64,000 nt of DNA from Amycolatopsis rifamycinica (GCF_000695625.1 NZ_JMQI01000058.1:62001-126000); one strand, 5' to 3'; counted from the first letter of the stretch, positions 6,339-14,608 are shown. Numbers and translations: made by a program. Notes: generated from the letters alone by a model not told the origin.

Positions 6339-7376
6339 GTGTTCTTCGACAAGATCGTCCGCCCGGCGCTGTACCGGCTGTCCTACCACGATCCCGAGCT
6401 GGTGCACGAGCGCACGATCGGCGTCCTGGCCCGGCTCGGGAAGGCCGCGCCCGCGCTGGGAGGCGTGCTGCGCGTCGACGACCCGGTGACCGTGCTGGGC
6501 CTGCGGTTCCCCAACCGCGTCGGCCTGGCCGCCGGGATGGACAAGAACGGCCGCGCGCTGCCGGCGTGGCCCGCGCTGGGCTTCGGGTTCGTCGAGGTCG
6601 GCACCGTGACACGCCTGGCGCAGCCGGGCAACCCCAAGCCGCGGCTGTTCACGCTCCCCGCGAGCGACGCGGTGATCAACCGCATGGGCTTCAACAACGA
6701 CGGCGCCGAAGCGCTCGCGGCCAAGCTCGCCCGCGACGGGAAGCCCGGTGTGCCGCTGGGGATCAGCATCGGCAAGTCGAAGGTGACGCCGCTCGAAGAC
6801 GCCGTCGAGGACTACCGGTTCTCGCTGCGCGCGCTCCACCCGTACGCGGACTACTTCGCGATCAACGTCAGCTCGCCGAACACGCCGGGGCTGCGGCAGC
6901 TGCAGGACCGCACCGCGCTCGCCGAACTGCTCGGCGAGCTGCGTTCGACGTCGGCCGAGCTGGCCGGCGCGGGCCGTCCCACGCCGGTGCTGGTGAAGGT
7001 CGCACCCGACCTGACCGACGACGCGCTGGCCGAGCTGCTGGAGGTCGCGCTCGAGCACGGCGTCGCCGGGATCATCGCCACGAACACGACGCTGTCGCGC
7101 GAGGGCGTCGCGGCCGCGGAAAGCGGCCTGGCCGGACAGGCGGGAGGACTGTCCGGCCGGCCGCTGACCACCCGCGCGGCCGAGGTCGTGCGGTTCGTGC
7201 ACGACCACACCGGCGGGCGCCTGCCGATCATCGGCGTCGGCGGGATCATGGGCCCGGACGACGCCATCCGGCTCGTCGACGCCGGTGCGTCGCTCGTGCA
7301 GCTCTACACGGGCTTCGCGCTGCACGGGCCGGGCCTGGTGCGCCGGGTCAGCCGGGGTCTCGCGGCCCGGCGGTAG
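6339..7376 (+). CDS. pyrD: Class 2 dihydroorotate dehydrogenase (quinone)
   Basis: A 345-residue flavoprotein of pyrimidine synthesis that oxidises dihydroorotate to orotate with quinone as acceptor at the membrane. The N-terminal amphipathic helix region (FFDKIVRPALYRL) marks class 2. The FMN site residues occur in GLAAGMDKNGRAL and NRMGFNNDG. The active-site loop INVSSPNTPGLR (residues 175-186) contains the catalytic Ser, and the C-terminal phosphate loop is IIGVGGIMGPDDA. The length matches the family. Its last 29 bp overlap the 3' end of the convergent amidase-like gene. Confidence 0.95.
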   Translation: MFFDKIVRPALYRLSYHDPELVHERTIGVLARLGKAAPALGGVLRVDDPVTVLGLRFPNRVGLAAGMDKNGRALPAWPALGFGFVEVGTVTRLAQPGNPKPRLFTLPASDAVINRMGFNNDGAEALAAKLARDGKPGVPLGISIGKSKVTPLEDAVEDYRFSLRALHPYADYFAINVSSPNTPGLRQLQDRTALAELLGELRSTSAELAGAGRPTPVLVKVAPDLTDDALAELLEVALEHGVAGIIATNTTLSREGVAAAESGLAGQAGGLSGRPLTTRAAEVVRFVHDHTGGRLPIIGVGGIMGPDDAIRLVDAGASLVQLYTGFALHGPGLVRRVSRGLAARR

Positions 7377-8754
7377 ACGCGAACCGGACGTAGCCGCGCC
7401 AGGAGTCGTAGCGGTCCAGACCAGGCCCCTCCGCGGCGAGGCACCGGACGGCCAGGGGCGCGGTGCCGTCGTCCAGCACCACGCGGTCGAGCACGAACGG
7501 CTCCTTCAGCGTGGCGGCGAACCGTTCGAACGCGACCGGGGACAGGCGCCAGCGCTCGCCCTCGAGGGTGCTGCTGCCCTCGAGGACGCCCGGCTGCGGC
7601 GGTTCGGTGTCCAGGAGCACCATCCGGTAGCCCTCGGTGGTCCGGACCGGTCCGGTGAAGCGGGCGCCGAGACCGGTGAGGTCGGCGTTGAGCGGCTGGC
7701 CGCGCAGGTGGGCGCCGAACACGACGACGTCCTCGCCGGGCTCCGGGTAGGGCGTCATCGGCTCGTCCGTGCAGATGGCCGCCAGGTCGAGGGCGATCTG
7801 GTCTTCGAACGCCCGCGTCAGGAAGGTGACGCCGAAGGGGCGGCGGTCGCCCGGCAGCACCGGGACGGTCACCGCGGCGACGTCGAGGAGGTTCGCGAAA
7901 GCCGTGCAGGCGGCCAGGCGGTGGCCCACGCCGGCCGGGTCGGCCAGCGTTTCGGCGATCCCCGGGTGCTCCGGCACAGTGGGCACGATGAGGGCGTCGA
8001 AACCGTCGAAGCCCCGCTCGGGCAGGGAGATCGGCGTCAGCACGGCGCCCGCGGCGGTCAGCCGGGCGACGACGGCCTTGAGCGCGAGGCTCGCCGCCTC
8101 GCCGAGGGGAAGGCCGGCGGGGTAGGCGATCCGCGGGTGCTCGCCGGCGCCGAGGCGGACGTCGGCGGGCCAGGAGCGGTCGCCGCCGGTCATCAGTGTG
8201 AGGGCGCGGTGGGCCGTGATCAGGCCGTTCGCGTAGACGGAGACGTTCTCGGCGGCGGGCAGCAGGCCGCGCGTCGGCTTCACCGCGGCGACGGCGTTCA
8301 GCGCGGCCGGAACGGCACCTCCGGTGCTCAGGGCCAGGTCGACGACGCCGAGCGCGACGGCGACCGCGGCGCCGTTGCCGCCGGTCTTGGTGCGGTCCCA
8401 GGCGCTGGAGATCGGGGCGGCGCCGGTCTTCCCGAGCACGACGGCACCGGCGGCGGTGAGCCGGGTGACGACCGCGGCGCTGGTCTCCGGGACGCCGTGC
8501 CCGGACGGCTGGCCGGCGACGTCGATGAGGTCCTGCACGGCGATGACCGTGCCGGCCAGCGGCAGGCCTTCACCGGCCTTGACGCGTTCGTCGACGGCCT
8601 TGGCGTCGACGAGGACGTCTTCGACGGCGCGGAGGGTGGTCCAGAGTTCGGGACGGCCGGCCTCGGTGAGGCGTTCGAAGGCCGCGATGACGCGCTGGGA
8701 GGCGGTGGGCGGGGTGATCGGCACGGGATCCGGGTCCGGCGGGAGCGTGTTCAC
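7348..8754 (-). CDS. Allophanate-hydrolase-like protein with a degenerate amidase domain
   Basis: This 468-residue protein aligns with AtzF-type allophanate hydrolases. The amidase-like half is about residues 1-300, followed by the AtzF C-terminal domain (VFGAHLRGQPLNADLTGLGA, then VRTTEGYRMVLLDT). The catalytic triad of the amidase signature family appears lost. The Lys position in IAVKDNIDVAG reads IAVQDLIDVAG (Gln74). The GGSSSGSA stretch reads GGNGAA (125-130). The segment with the nucleophilic Ser (DTAGSGR) is shortened to STGGAV (143-148). The fold is retained, so this may be a binding or regulatory pseudoenzyme. It is also shorter than the roughly 600 residues usual for AtzF. The start is supported by GAGGAAAGGACG. 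It overlaps pyrD by 29 bp. Confidence 0.8.
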   Translation of the reverse strand: MNTLPPDPDPVPITPPTASQRVIAAFERLTEAGRPELWTTLRAVEDVLVDAKAVDERVKAGEGLPLAGTVIAVQDLIDVAGQPSGHGVPETSAAVVTRLTAAGAVVLGKTGAAPISSAWDRTKTGGNGAAVAVALGVVDLALSTGGAVPAALNAVAAVKPTRGLLPAAENVSVYANGLITAHRALTLMTGGDRSWPADVRLGAGEHPRIAYPAGLPLGEAASLALKAVVARLTAAGAVLTPISLPERGFDGFDALIVPTVPEHPGIAETLADPAGVGHRLAACTAFANLLDVAAVTVPVLPGDRRPFGVTFLTRAFEDQIALDLAAICTDEPMTPYPEPGEDVVVFGAHLRGQPLNADLTGLGARFTGPVRTTEGYRMVLLDTEPPQPGVLEGSSTLEGERWRLSPVAFERFAATLKEPFVLDRVVLDDGTAPLAVRCLAAEGPGLDRYDSWRGYVRFASTAGPRDPG

Positions 8755-9064
8755 GGGGCGTCCTTTCCTCGGCGGTCGAGAAAGTCCACTGTGTACGGTC
8801 GGCGCCGTCGAACCTCAGTCCACGGCGGGCCTCCCGGCGAGTGACACCTCGGCATGCATGACAGAAACGTTAGGGCGCGGACGTTTCCGTAGCCATCAGT
8901 TTCCGATTACGCCCGGGTTTCGGCCCCGGAAGGTGAACAGGGCGCGACGCCGGGGTGAAACGCACGATCACGCACGCCGGGTGACGAAGGCCGGTGTGGG
9001 CCATCCGGCCGCCCTCGAACGGCCGAGTCCGAGATCCGAATGGCGCAATACCGCCCCGATTCGG
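8755..9064. other. Intergenic region upstream of the amidase-like gene
   Basis: No convincing gene is visible. The stretch carries the ribosome binding site of the amidase-like gene and GT-rich sequence (GCACGATCACGCACGCCGGG around 8950) that grades into the 21-bp array beginning at 9065. Confidence 0.5.
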
Positions 9065-9219
9065 GTGACGACGGCCGAAACACGGGTGACCCAGCCCGGA
9101 TCCCCCGTGACTGACGCCGGAACTCACGTGACGGAACCCGGAACTCGCGTGATGGGAGACGTACCGGCTCTGCGCACCCGAGTTCCGGCTTTGATCACGC
9201 CGCTTCCGGCGTGGATCAC
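9065..9219. repeat. Mirror array of 21-bp-phased units, copy D (divergent family)
   Basis: GTGA begins at 9065, 9086, 9107, 9128 and 9149, exactly every 21 bp. The complement TCAC begins at 9195 and 9216, with a degenerate GCAC at 9174, keeping the same 21-bp phase. The unit consensus is about CCGGAACTCACGTGACGGAA, so the sequence differs from arrays A-C but the period and mirror layout agree. The array follows the stop of pspM (9233). Confidence 0.75.
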
Positions 9220-9232
9220 GTGAGTTGCGGGG

Positions 9233-10222
9233 TCAGGGGAGTTCGCGGAGGGCCATGGCCAGGCCGGCCAGGCGGTCGGTGGCGTCGGTGAGGGCCTGCT
9301 TGGACGTCACCAGGCCGTCGCCGGCGGCGGCGACCGTGTGGCCGGCCGCGGCGACCAGGCCGCGGTAGCCCTCGAGGCCGTCTTCGAGCTGCTCGCGGAG
9401 CTTGGCCACCGCCGCGTCGAGGGCCGCCTTCTCGCGGGCGGGCGCCGAGTCGCGGCCGCGCTCGATGGCCGTGATGCGGCTCGCCAAGCCGCGCAACGCG
9501 GCCGCCGCCTCCGTCGCCGTCTGGCGGGCGTCCGCGACGGACACCTCCGAGACCGGGACCGTGCCCAGCGAGGACGGCACCGACAGCTGGCGCAGCAGCT
9601 CCGTCAGCGAGGCTTCGCACTCGGCGAGCCGTTCCATCGGCTCGCGGGCCGCCGAACGGGCGGGCGGCAGCGGTGGCGGTCCGGCCGGAGCCGCCGGGAT
9701 CGGGGTGCGCTTGAGCTCGCGCAGCTTGAGGCCGGAGCGGACGCTGAACGTGCCGAACACGACGGCTCCGGCGAACGCCGTGATCGCCTGCGGCATCATC
9801 GCCGCGCCCGCGGGGCTGAGCCAGCCCATGCCGGCCGCCACGGTGAGGACGCCGCACAGGATCGTCAGCAGGATCCACAGCGTCAGCGCGCGGGACGTCC
9901 GGCGCTTGCGGCGTTCGAGCTTCGCGGCCGGGTGGTTCCAGCGGTCCCACTTGGCCCGGGCCTCGGCGAACGCCGGGACCTGGCTGGCCATCGACGACAG
10001 GGAGGCCGTCATGTCGGGACGCCGGACCGGCGGCCGCTGCAGCGGGTTCGGGCGCTGCGGGGGTGCGGGCTTCCCGCCGGCCTGGTCGGCCGGCGGGAAG
10101 TACTTCTGCACCTTTTGGAGCTTCTCCTGGGCGCGCACCGCGTAGTCGGGCAGCTTCTCGATGTGCTTCTCCAGCTTCGCGCTCAGCTCGCTGAAGTCAC
10201 GGCGTCTGCCCTGCTGCCCCAT
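9233..10222 (-). CDS. pspM: Phage-shock envelope-stress protein PspM-like
   Basis: A 329-residue protein encoded 20 bp after pspA in the same direction, the position of PspM (Rv2743c) in mycobacteria. It has a basic, Pro-rich N-terminal 110 residues and two hydrophobic helices (roughly 112-135 and 142-160). The C-terminal half is Ala/Leu/Glu-rich and helical, with coiled-coil potential from about 190 to the end. In mycobacteria PspM is a membrane partner that works with PspA and ClgR in maintaining the envelope. Primary sequence similarity cannot be confirmed here, so the name rests on synteny and architecture. Array D lies just behind the stop. Confidence 0.65.
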   Translation of the reverse strand: MGQQGRRRDFSELSAKLEKHIEKLPDYAVRAQEKLQKVQKYFPPADQAGGKPAPPQRPNPLQRPPVRRPDMTASLSSMASQVPAFAEARAKWDRWNHPAAKLERRKRRTSRALTLWILLTILCGVLTVAAGMGWLSPAGAAMMPQAITAFAGAVVFGTFSVRSGLKLRELKRTPIPAAPAGPPPLPPARSAAREPMERLAECEASLTELLRQLSVPSSLGTVPVSEVSVADARQTATEAAAALRGLASRITAIERGRDSAPAREKAALDAAVAKLREQLEDGLEGYRGLVAAAGHTVAAAGDGLVTSKQALTDATDRLAGLAMALRELP

Positions 10223-10242
10223 GGTGCTCGCCCCCTTCGGTG

Positions 10243-11082
10243 TCAGGCCGGGTTCTTGCCCTGCTCGGCCTGCACGCGTGCCTGGATTTCCCGCTGGATG
10301 TCGGCCTGGCTGCTCGACGCCGGAGCCGTCTTGCCACCGTCGGTCACCTGCGCGACCGAGTCACCGTGCATCGACGCACGGATCTGCTGCAGCCGCGACT
10401 GGCCGGCCATCTGCGTGGTGGAGGCCTGGACCTCCATCATGCGGCCCTGGACCGAGTTCTGCGCGAGCTCGGCCTGGCCCAGCGCCGTGGTGTAGCGCTT
10501 CTCGATCTTGTCGCGGACCTCTTCCAGCGACGGCGTGTTGCCCGGCGCGGCCAGCTGGCTCATCTGGTTGAGCGAAGCGGAGACCTGCTCCTGCATCTTC
10601 GCCTGCTCCAGCTGCGAGAGCAGCTTCGTGCGCTCGGCGAGCTTCTGCTGCAGCATCTGCGAGTTGCGCTCCACGGCCTTCTTGGCCTGGGCCGCGGCCT
10701 GCAGAGACTGGTCGTGCAGCGTCTTCAGGTCCTCGATGCTCTGCTCGGCCGTGACGAGCTGCGTCGCGAAGCTCTCCGCGGCGTTCTCGAACTCGGTGGC
10801 CTTCTGCTCGTCACCCTTGGAGCGGGCCTCGTCGGCGAGGACCAGCGCCTGCCGGGTGGAGGCCTGCAGCTTTTCGACCTCGCCGAGCTGCCGGTTGAGC
10901 TTCATCTCCAGCTGCCGCTGGTTGCCGATCACGGAGGCGGCCTGCTGCGTCAGCGCCTGGTGGTTGCGCTGCGCCTCCTCGATGGCCTGCTGGATCTGTA
11001 CCTTCGGGTCGGCGTGCTCGTCGATCTTCGACGAGAACGCCGCCATCATGTACTTCCAGAACTTCACGAACGGGTTGGCCAT
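10243..11082 (-). CDS. pspA: PspA/IM30 family envelope-stress protein
   Basis: A 279-residue PspA/Vipp1-family protein. It has an N-terminal amphipathic helix (MANPFVKFWKYMMAAFSSKI), the hallmark DPKVQIQQAIEEAQ, then a long coiled coil through about residue 190 and a polar tail (SQADIQREIQARVQAEQGK). Family members polymerise on the inner membrane face and protect it under stress; the mycobacterial homologue is the 35-kDa antigen. GGCGGAGGAG precedes the ATG. A candidate ECF-sigma promoter lies at 11155-11182, and a terminator separates the gene from clgR, so pspA-pspM can be induced independently of clgR read-through. Confidence 0.93.
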   Translation of the reverse strand: MANPFVKFWKYMMAAFSSKIDEHADPKVQIQQAIEEAQRNHQALTQQAASVIGNQRQLEMKLNRQLGEVEKLQASTRQALVLADEARSKGDEQKATEFENAAESFATQLVTAEQSIEDLKTLHDQSLQAAAQAKKAVERNSQMLQQKLAERTKLLSQLEQAKMQEQVSASLNQMSQLAAPGNTPSLEEVRDKIEKRYTTALGQAELAQNSVQGRMMEVQASTTQMAGQSRLQQIRASMHGDSVAQVTDGGKTAPASSSQADIQREIQARVQAEQGKNPA

Positions 11083-11154
11083 CTCCTCCGCCTGCCTTCT
11101 TGCGTCCCACGGGCCTTAGTGATCTCGGGGTGGGGCGTCGCTCCCCTGCTCATG

Positions 11155-11182
11155 CAACGCTCCGACCCCGGCGTCGGGTTCC
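11155..11182 (-). promoter_or_regulatory. Candidate ECF sigma (SigE/SigH-type) promoter of pspA
   Basis: On the minus strand GGAACC (11177-11182) and CGTTG (11155-11159) are 17 bp apart, the spacing and motif of actinobacterial SigE/SigH promoters (GGAAC-N16-18-CGTT). SigE control of the clgR-psp genes is established in Mycobacterium; here it is inferred. Confidence 0.5.
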
Positions 11183-11266
11183 ATCGTGTCAGGTCGGCCA
11201 CGTCCATTCCAGGCGACCCGGCCGAATTCAGGGATCACCCCGATCACTACCCGTAGACAACGCCGA

Positions 11267-11293
11267 CGGCCCCGGGCGGGTTGCCCGGGGCCG
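11267..11293 (-). terminator. Terminator between clgR and pspA
   Basis: CGGCCCCGGGC (11267-11277) and its complement (11283-11293) form an 11-bp stem with a 5-nt loop, 22 bp after the clgR stop. Confidence 0.7.
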
Positions 11294-11314
11294 TGCAGTC
11301 GTGTGCGCGAAAAT

Positions 11315-11773
11315 CTACGCGGCGATCGTCGAGGCCAGCTTGGGCTGGCCGATCGTCGTCCGCAACGTCGTGTTCATCCGCGGTGCCGGGGAAACCCGCA
11401 GGTCGGCGAGGTCGTTCCCGATCAGCTCGGACATCAGGCGGCCGCCTTCGATCCCGGCTGCCGAGGCCTCGGCGCCCCGCTTCTCCCGGGGTGCGCCCTC
11501 CACGATCCGCTCGTCGACCGGTGCGACCTCGACGTTGTCGAGCGCCGAAACGTCCGCCGCCACGTTGTGCAGCAGTTCGCCGAGCGGAAGGTCCAGGGCC
11601 TGGCAGATGGACGCCAGCAGCTCGCTCGACGCCTCTTTCTGGCCGCGCTCGACCTCCGAGAGGTAGCCGAGGCTGACCCTGGCGGCGCGGGAGATGTCGC
11701 GCAGCGTACGACGCTGATTGGTGCGGGCATGACGGAGCCGATCACCGATCGCCTCACGCAAAAGCACGGTCAT
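11315..11773 (-). CDS. clgR: XRE-family regulator ClgR
   Basis: A 152-residue DNA-binding activator. The helix-turn-helix RHARTNQRRTLRDISRAARV, followed by SLGYLSEVERGQKEAS, is diagnostic of ClgR. The C-terminus ends TIAA, an Ala-Ala end like those recognised by ClpXP; ClgR in other actinobacteria is itself a Clp substrate, so the tail may be a degron (inference). The ATG at 11773 has GGAAGGGAGG upstream; a longer frame exists but begins inside promoter sequence. In relatives ClgR activates clpP, lon and psp genes. A ClgR-like operator lies upstream of its own promoter, which suggests autoregulation. Confidence 0.9.
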   Translation of the reverse strand: MTVLLREAIGDRLRHARTNQRRTLRDISRAARVSLGYLSEVERGQKEASSELLASICQALDLPLGELLHNVAADVSALDNVEVAPVDERIVEGAPREKRGAEASAAGIEGGRLMSELIGNDLADLRVSPAPRMNTTLRTTIGQPKLASTIAA

Positions 11774-11804
11774 CACGCGCCTCCCTTCCGAACAAGTACC
11801 CCCT

Positions 11805-11810
11805 ACGTTA
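11805..11810 (-). promoter_or_regulatory. -10 element of clgR
   Basis: TAACGT on the minus strand, about 32 bp before the clgR ATG. No clear -35 is seen, which fits an activator-dependent promoter. Confidence 0.4.
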
Positions 11811-11848
11811 CCCAGAGCGGCGCCCCGGGCGCAGGAGTTGGTGTGCAC

Positions 11849-11865
11849 GTACGCCAAGGGCGAAC
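11849..11865. promoter_or_regulatory. ClgR-type operator
   Basis: GTACGCCAAGGGCGAAC has one mismatch to the known Streptomyces ClgR site GTTCGC-N5-GCG and is an inverted repeat (GTnCGCC/GGCGnAC). It is centred about 60 bp upstream of the expected clgR transcription start, a usual activator position. Confidence 0.55.
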
Positions 11866-11872
11866 GCGTGTT

Positions 11873-12400
11873 TCACGTCAGATGTTCCCCGAGCAGGGCA
11901 AACGCGGCCAAGACCGACTCGGTCCTGATCAAGTCTCGATCGCCGGTCAAGGCCAGGGTACGGACTGTACGTGTTCCCGGCCCGGCGAGCCCGACGTGCA
12001 CGGTGCCCGGTTCGACGCCGTCCTGCGCCGACGGCCCGGCCACACCGGTCAGTCCGAGGCCCCAGGTGGCGCCGCACCGGTCGCGGGCACCCTCGGCCAG
12101 CTGGGCGGCCACCTCGGGGTGGACGGCGCCGTGCTCGGCCAGCAGGCCGGGGTCGACGCCGGCCAGGGCGGCCTTCAGCTCGGTCGCGTAGACGACCAGG
12201 CCGCCGCGCAGCGCCGCGCTCGCCCCGGGCACCCGGGCCAGGGTCGCGCAGACGAGCCCGGCGGTCAGCGACTCGGCCGCCGCGACGGTCTCGCCCCGCG
12301 CGGTCAGCGCGCCGACGAGAGCGGCGGCCTGCTCAGCACCGGTGGCGGCGCTCACCCGCCCGGCCGGCGCAGCTCCCCGGGCAGCCTGCTCGTCGGCCAC
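11873..12400 (-). CDS. pncC: CinA C-terminal-type NMN amidohydrolase
   Basis: A 175-residue stand-alone CinA C-terminal domain. It contains the family sequence TVAAAESLTAGLVCATLARV near residue 35 and the GVAGPSAQDG motif near 130. E. coli PncC, of this type, deamidates nicotinamide mononucleotide in pyridine-nucleotide recycling. The N-terminal MoaB-like domain of full CinA is absent. The GTG at 12400 is 2 bp from the pgsA stop, so it is translated from the rimO-pgsA transcript. In actinobacteria this gene habitually sits between pgsA and clgR. Confidence 0.88.
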   Translation of the reverse strand: MADEQAARGAAPAGRVSAATGAEQAAALVGALTARGETVAAAESLTAGLVCATLARVPGASAALRGGLVVYATELKAALAGVDPGLLAEHGAVHPEVAAQLAEGARDRCGATWGLGLTGVAGPSAQDGVEPGTVHVGLAGPGTRTVRTLALTGDRDLIRTESVLAAFALLGEHLT

Positions 12401-12402
12401 CG

Positions 12403-13044
12403 TCAGCTCCCGGTGACCCGGCGCCCGGCCGCCCGCAGCCGCACCGCCCGCACCAGGTAGTCGACGCCGGTCACCACGGTCAGCACCAGCGCCAGCCCCA
12501 TCAACGCCCACCGCACCGGGTCCACCCCGGCCGGCAGCGGCAGCAGGTACGCCACGATCGCCGCGATCTGGGCCATCGTCTTGGCCTTCCCGCCGCGGCT
12601 GGCCGGGATCACGCCGTGCCGGATCACCCAGAACCGCAGCAGCGTGACGCCGATCTCGCGCACGGCGATGACGATCGTGACCCACCAGCCCAGCTCGCCG
12701 AGGACGCTCAGCCCGACCAGCGCCGCGCCGGTCAGCGCCTTGTCCGCGATCGGGTCGGCGATCTTGCCGAAGTCGGTGATCAGGCCGTACTTGCGGGCGA
12801 CCCAGCCGTCCAGCTGGTCGGTGGCCGAGGCGACCGCGAACAGCCCGGTCGCGATGGCCCGCCAGGTCGTGTCGTTTCCTTCGCCGACGAACAGCGCCAG
12901 CACGAACAGCGGCACCAGGACCAGGCGCGACAGCGTCAGCAGGTTCGCGACGTTGAGCGTCGGGACCGGGGTCGGCTCGGGGACCTGGGCGTGGGCTTCG
13001 TGGGTCAGGCCCTCGTCGGCGGCGTCGCTGGGGAGCGCACTCAC
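12403..13044 (-). CDS. pgsA: CDP-diacylglycerol-glycerol-3-phosphate 3-phosphatidyltransferase
   Basis: A 213-residue integral membrane enzyme. The complete CDP-alcohol phosphotransferase signature D-x2-DG-x2-AR-x8-G-x3-D-x3-D is present at residues 76-101. Several hydrophobic helices follow. It would make phosphatidylglycerophosphate for phosphatidylglycerol and cardiolipin; the paralogue nearest by synteny is mycobacterial PgsA3. The GTG at 13044 overlaps the rimO stop by 4 bp (GTGA), giving translational coupling. A PG-pathway gene next to the PspA system may reflect shared envelope maintenance (inference). Confidence 0.9.
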   Translation of the reverse strand: MSALPSDAADEGLTHEAHAQVPEPTPVPTLNVANLLTLSRLVLVPLFVLALFVGEGNDTTWRAIATGLFAVASATDQLDGWVARKYGLITDFGKIADPIADKALTGAALVGLSVLGELGWWVTIVIAVREIGVTLLRFWVIRHGVIPASRGGKAKTMAQIAAIVAYLLPLPAGVDPVRWALMGLALVLTVVTGVDYLVRAVRLRAAGRRVTGS

Positions 13045-14477
13045 CGGTCGGCGTCCGGTACCGCGCGGACGATCAGGTCCACGCCCGCCGAGTCGACGAC
13101 CTCGCACCGCAGGAAGTCACCCACCTGGGTCTTCTCGGGGGCGTCGAGGATGACGCACTCGCCGTCGACCTCCGGCGCCTGGTGCGCGGCGCGGCCGGTG
13201 AGCTCGCCGTCGTCGTCCAGCTCCACCAGGACGTCGACGAAGGTGCCGATCCGGTCCTCGGCGCGCTGCGTGGTCAGCTCCTCGACCAGCGCGGAGATCC
13301 GCGTGACGCGTTCCGCGACCACCTCGGGGTCGAGCTTGCCGTCGAAGGTCTCGGCCTCGGTGCCGTCCTCGTCGGAGTAGCCGAAGACGCCCACGGCGTC
13401 GAGGCGCGCGCCCGTCAGGAACCGCTCGAGCTCGCTCAGGTCGTGCTCGGTTTCGCCGGGGAAGCCGACGATCACGTTGGTCCGGATGCCCGCCTCGGGC
13501 GCGTACTCGCGGATCTGCTCGCACAGCGCGAGGAACGAGTCCGTCGAGCCGAACCGGCGCATCCGGCGCAGCACCTGCTCGCTGGAGTGCTGGAAGGACA
13601 GGTCGAAGTACTCGGCGACGCCCGGTGTGGTCGCGATGGCCTTGACCAGCTGCGGGCGCGTCTCGGCCGGTTGCAGGTAGGAGACGCGGACGCGCTCGAT
13701 GCCGTCGATCTCCGCCAGGCGCGGCAGCAGCCGCTCCAGCGCGGTGGCGCCGTCGCGGCCGAAGTCCTTGCCGTAGGACGTCGAGTTCTCGCTGACCAGG
13801 AACAGTTCCTTGACGCCGTGTCCGGCCAGCCACATCGCCTCGGCGACGATCTCGTCGGGCTGCCGCGAGACGAACGACCCGCGGAACGACGGGATCGCGC
13901 AGAACGAGCAGCGCCGGTCGCAGCCGGAGGCGATCTTCAGCGCCGCCACCGGCGAGTCGTCGAGGCGCGTGCGCAGCACCCGCGGGCCCCAGCCGTGCTG
14001 CGCGTGGCCCGGGACCTCGACCGCCTCCGCGGCGGCGGGCCGCTCGACCGGGCTGATCGGCAGCAGCTTGCGGCGGTCGCCCGGCGTGTGCGAGGCGATC
14101 TTGCGGCCGGCGACGACGTCGTCGAGCCGGGCGGACAGGTCGGCGTAGTGGTCGAAGCCCAGGACCGCGTCGGCCTCGGGCAGGCTGTCGGCGAGCTCGT
14201 GCCCGTAGCGCTCGGCCATGCAGCCGACGGCGACGACCTTCTTGCCCGTGTCGGACGCGGCGAGCAGCGTGTCGACGGAGTCCTTTTTGGCCGACTCGAC
14301 GAAGCCGCAGGTGTTGACCACCACGACGTCGGAGTCTTCGGGGTCGGCCGCCAGCTCCCAGCCGCCGGCCGCGAGCCGGCCCGCCAGCTCCTCCGAGTCG
14401 ACCTCGTTGCGGGCGCAGCCCAGGGTCAGCAGGGAGACGCGTCGGGTGGCGGCTGGGTCCGTGGCAGGGGAAGGCAC
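13041..14477 (-). CDS. rimO: Ribosomal protein uS12 methylthiotransferase
   Basis: A 478-residue radical-SAM methylthiotransferase. The N-terminal UPF0004 domain has Cys21, Cys57 and Cys86 for the auxiliary cluster. The radical-SAM loop SGCDRRCSFCAIPSFRG has Cys186, Cys190 and Cys193. A C-terminal TRAM domain covers about 410-475. RimO rather than MiaB is indicated by the CAIPSFRG context and the position before pgsA. The family adds a methylthio group to an Asp of ribosomal protein S12. The GTG start at 14477 lies 7 bp after TACCCT. Confidence 0.92.
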   Translation of the reverse strand: MPSPATDPAATRRVSLLTLGCARNEVDSEELAGRLAAGGWELAADPEDSDVVVVNTCGFVESAKKDSVDTLLAASDTGKKVVAVGCMAERYGHELADSLPEADAVLGFDHYADLSARLDDVVAGRKIASHTPGDRRKLLPISPVERPAAAEAVEVPGHAQHGWGPRVLRTRLDDSPVAALKIASGCDRRCSFCAIPSFRGSFVSRQPDEIVAEAMWLAGHGVKELFLVSENSTSYGKDFGRDGATALERLLPRLAEIDGIERVRVSYLQPAETRPQLVKAIATTPGVAEYFDLSFQHSSEQVLRRMRRFGSTDSFLALCEQIREYAPEAGIRTNVIVGFPGETEHDLSELERFLTGARLDAVGVFGYSDEDGTEAETFDGKLDPEVVAERVTRISALVEELTTQRAEDRIGTFVDVLVELDDDGELTGRAAHQAPEVDGECVILDAPEKTQVGDFLRCEVVDSAGVDLIVRAVPDADR

Positions 14478-14484
14478 GACGTTC

Positions 14485-14490
14485 AGGGTA
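14485..14490 (-). promoter_or_regulatory. Leaderless -10 element of rimO
   Basis: TACCCT on the minus strand, 7 bp from the GTG at 14477. It would drive rimO-pgsA-pncC. Confidence 0.55.
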
Positions 14491-14608
14491 GCCGCCGGTC
14501 CCGGGCGGGCCGACGACGGCGTGGCCCGGTCATGACAACCGGGCCGGGGGGACCCCGAAAGCGGCTGTGCCGCCGCGCGCGCCGGGCGGTGTGGCAGGGT
14601 TGACGATC

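Noticed and set aside
9065..9219. CRISPR array
   Set aside because: The unit is only 21 bp, there are no 25-40-bp spacers of unique sequence, orientation flips at the centre and no cas genes are present.
8324..9223. Plus-strand frame over the amidase-like gene and array D
   Set aside because: It is antisense to the amidase-like gene, and its C-terminal part is merely the translated 21-bp repeat.
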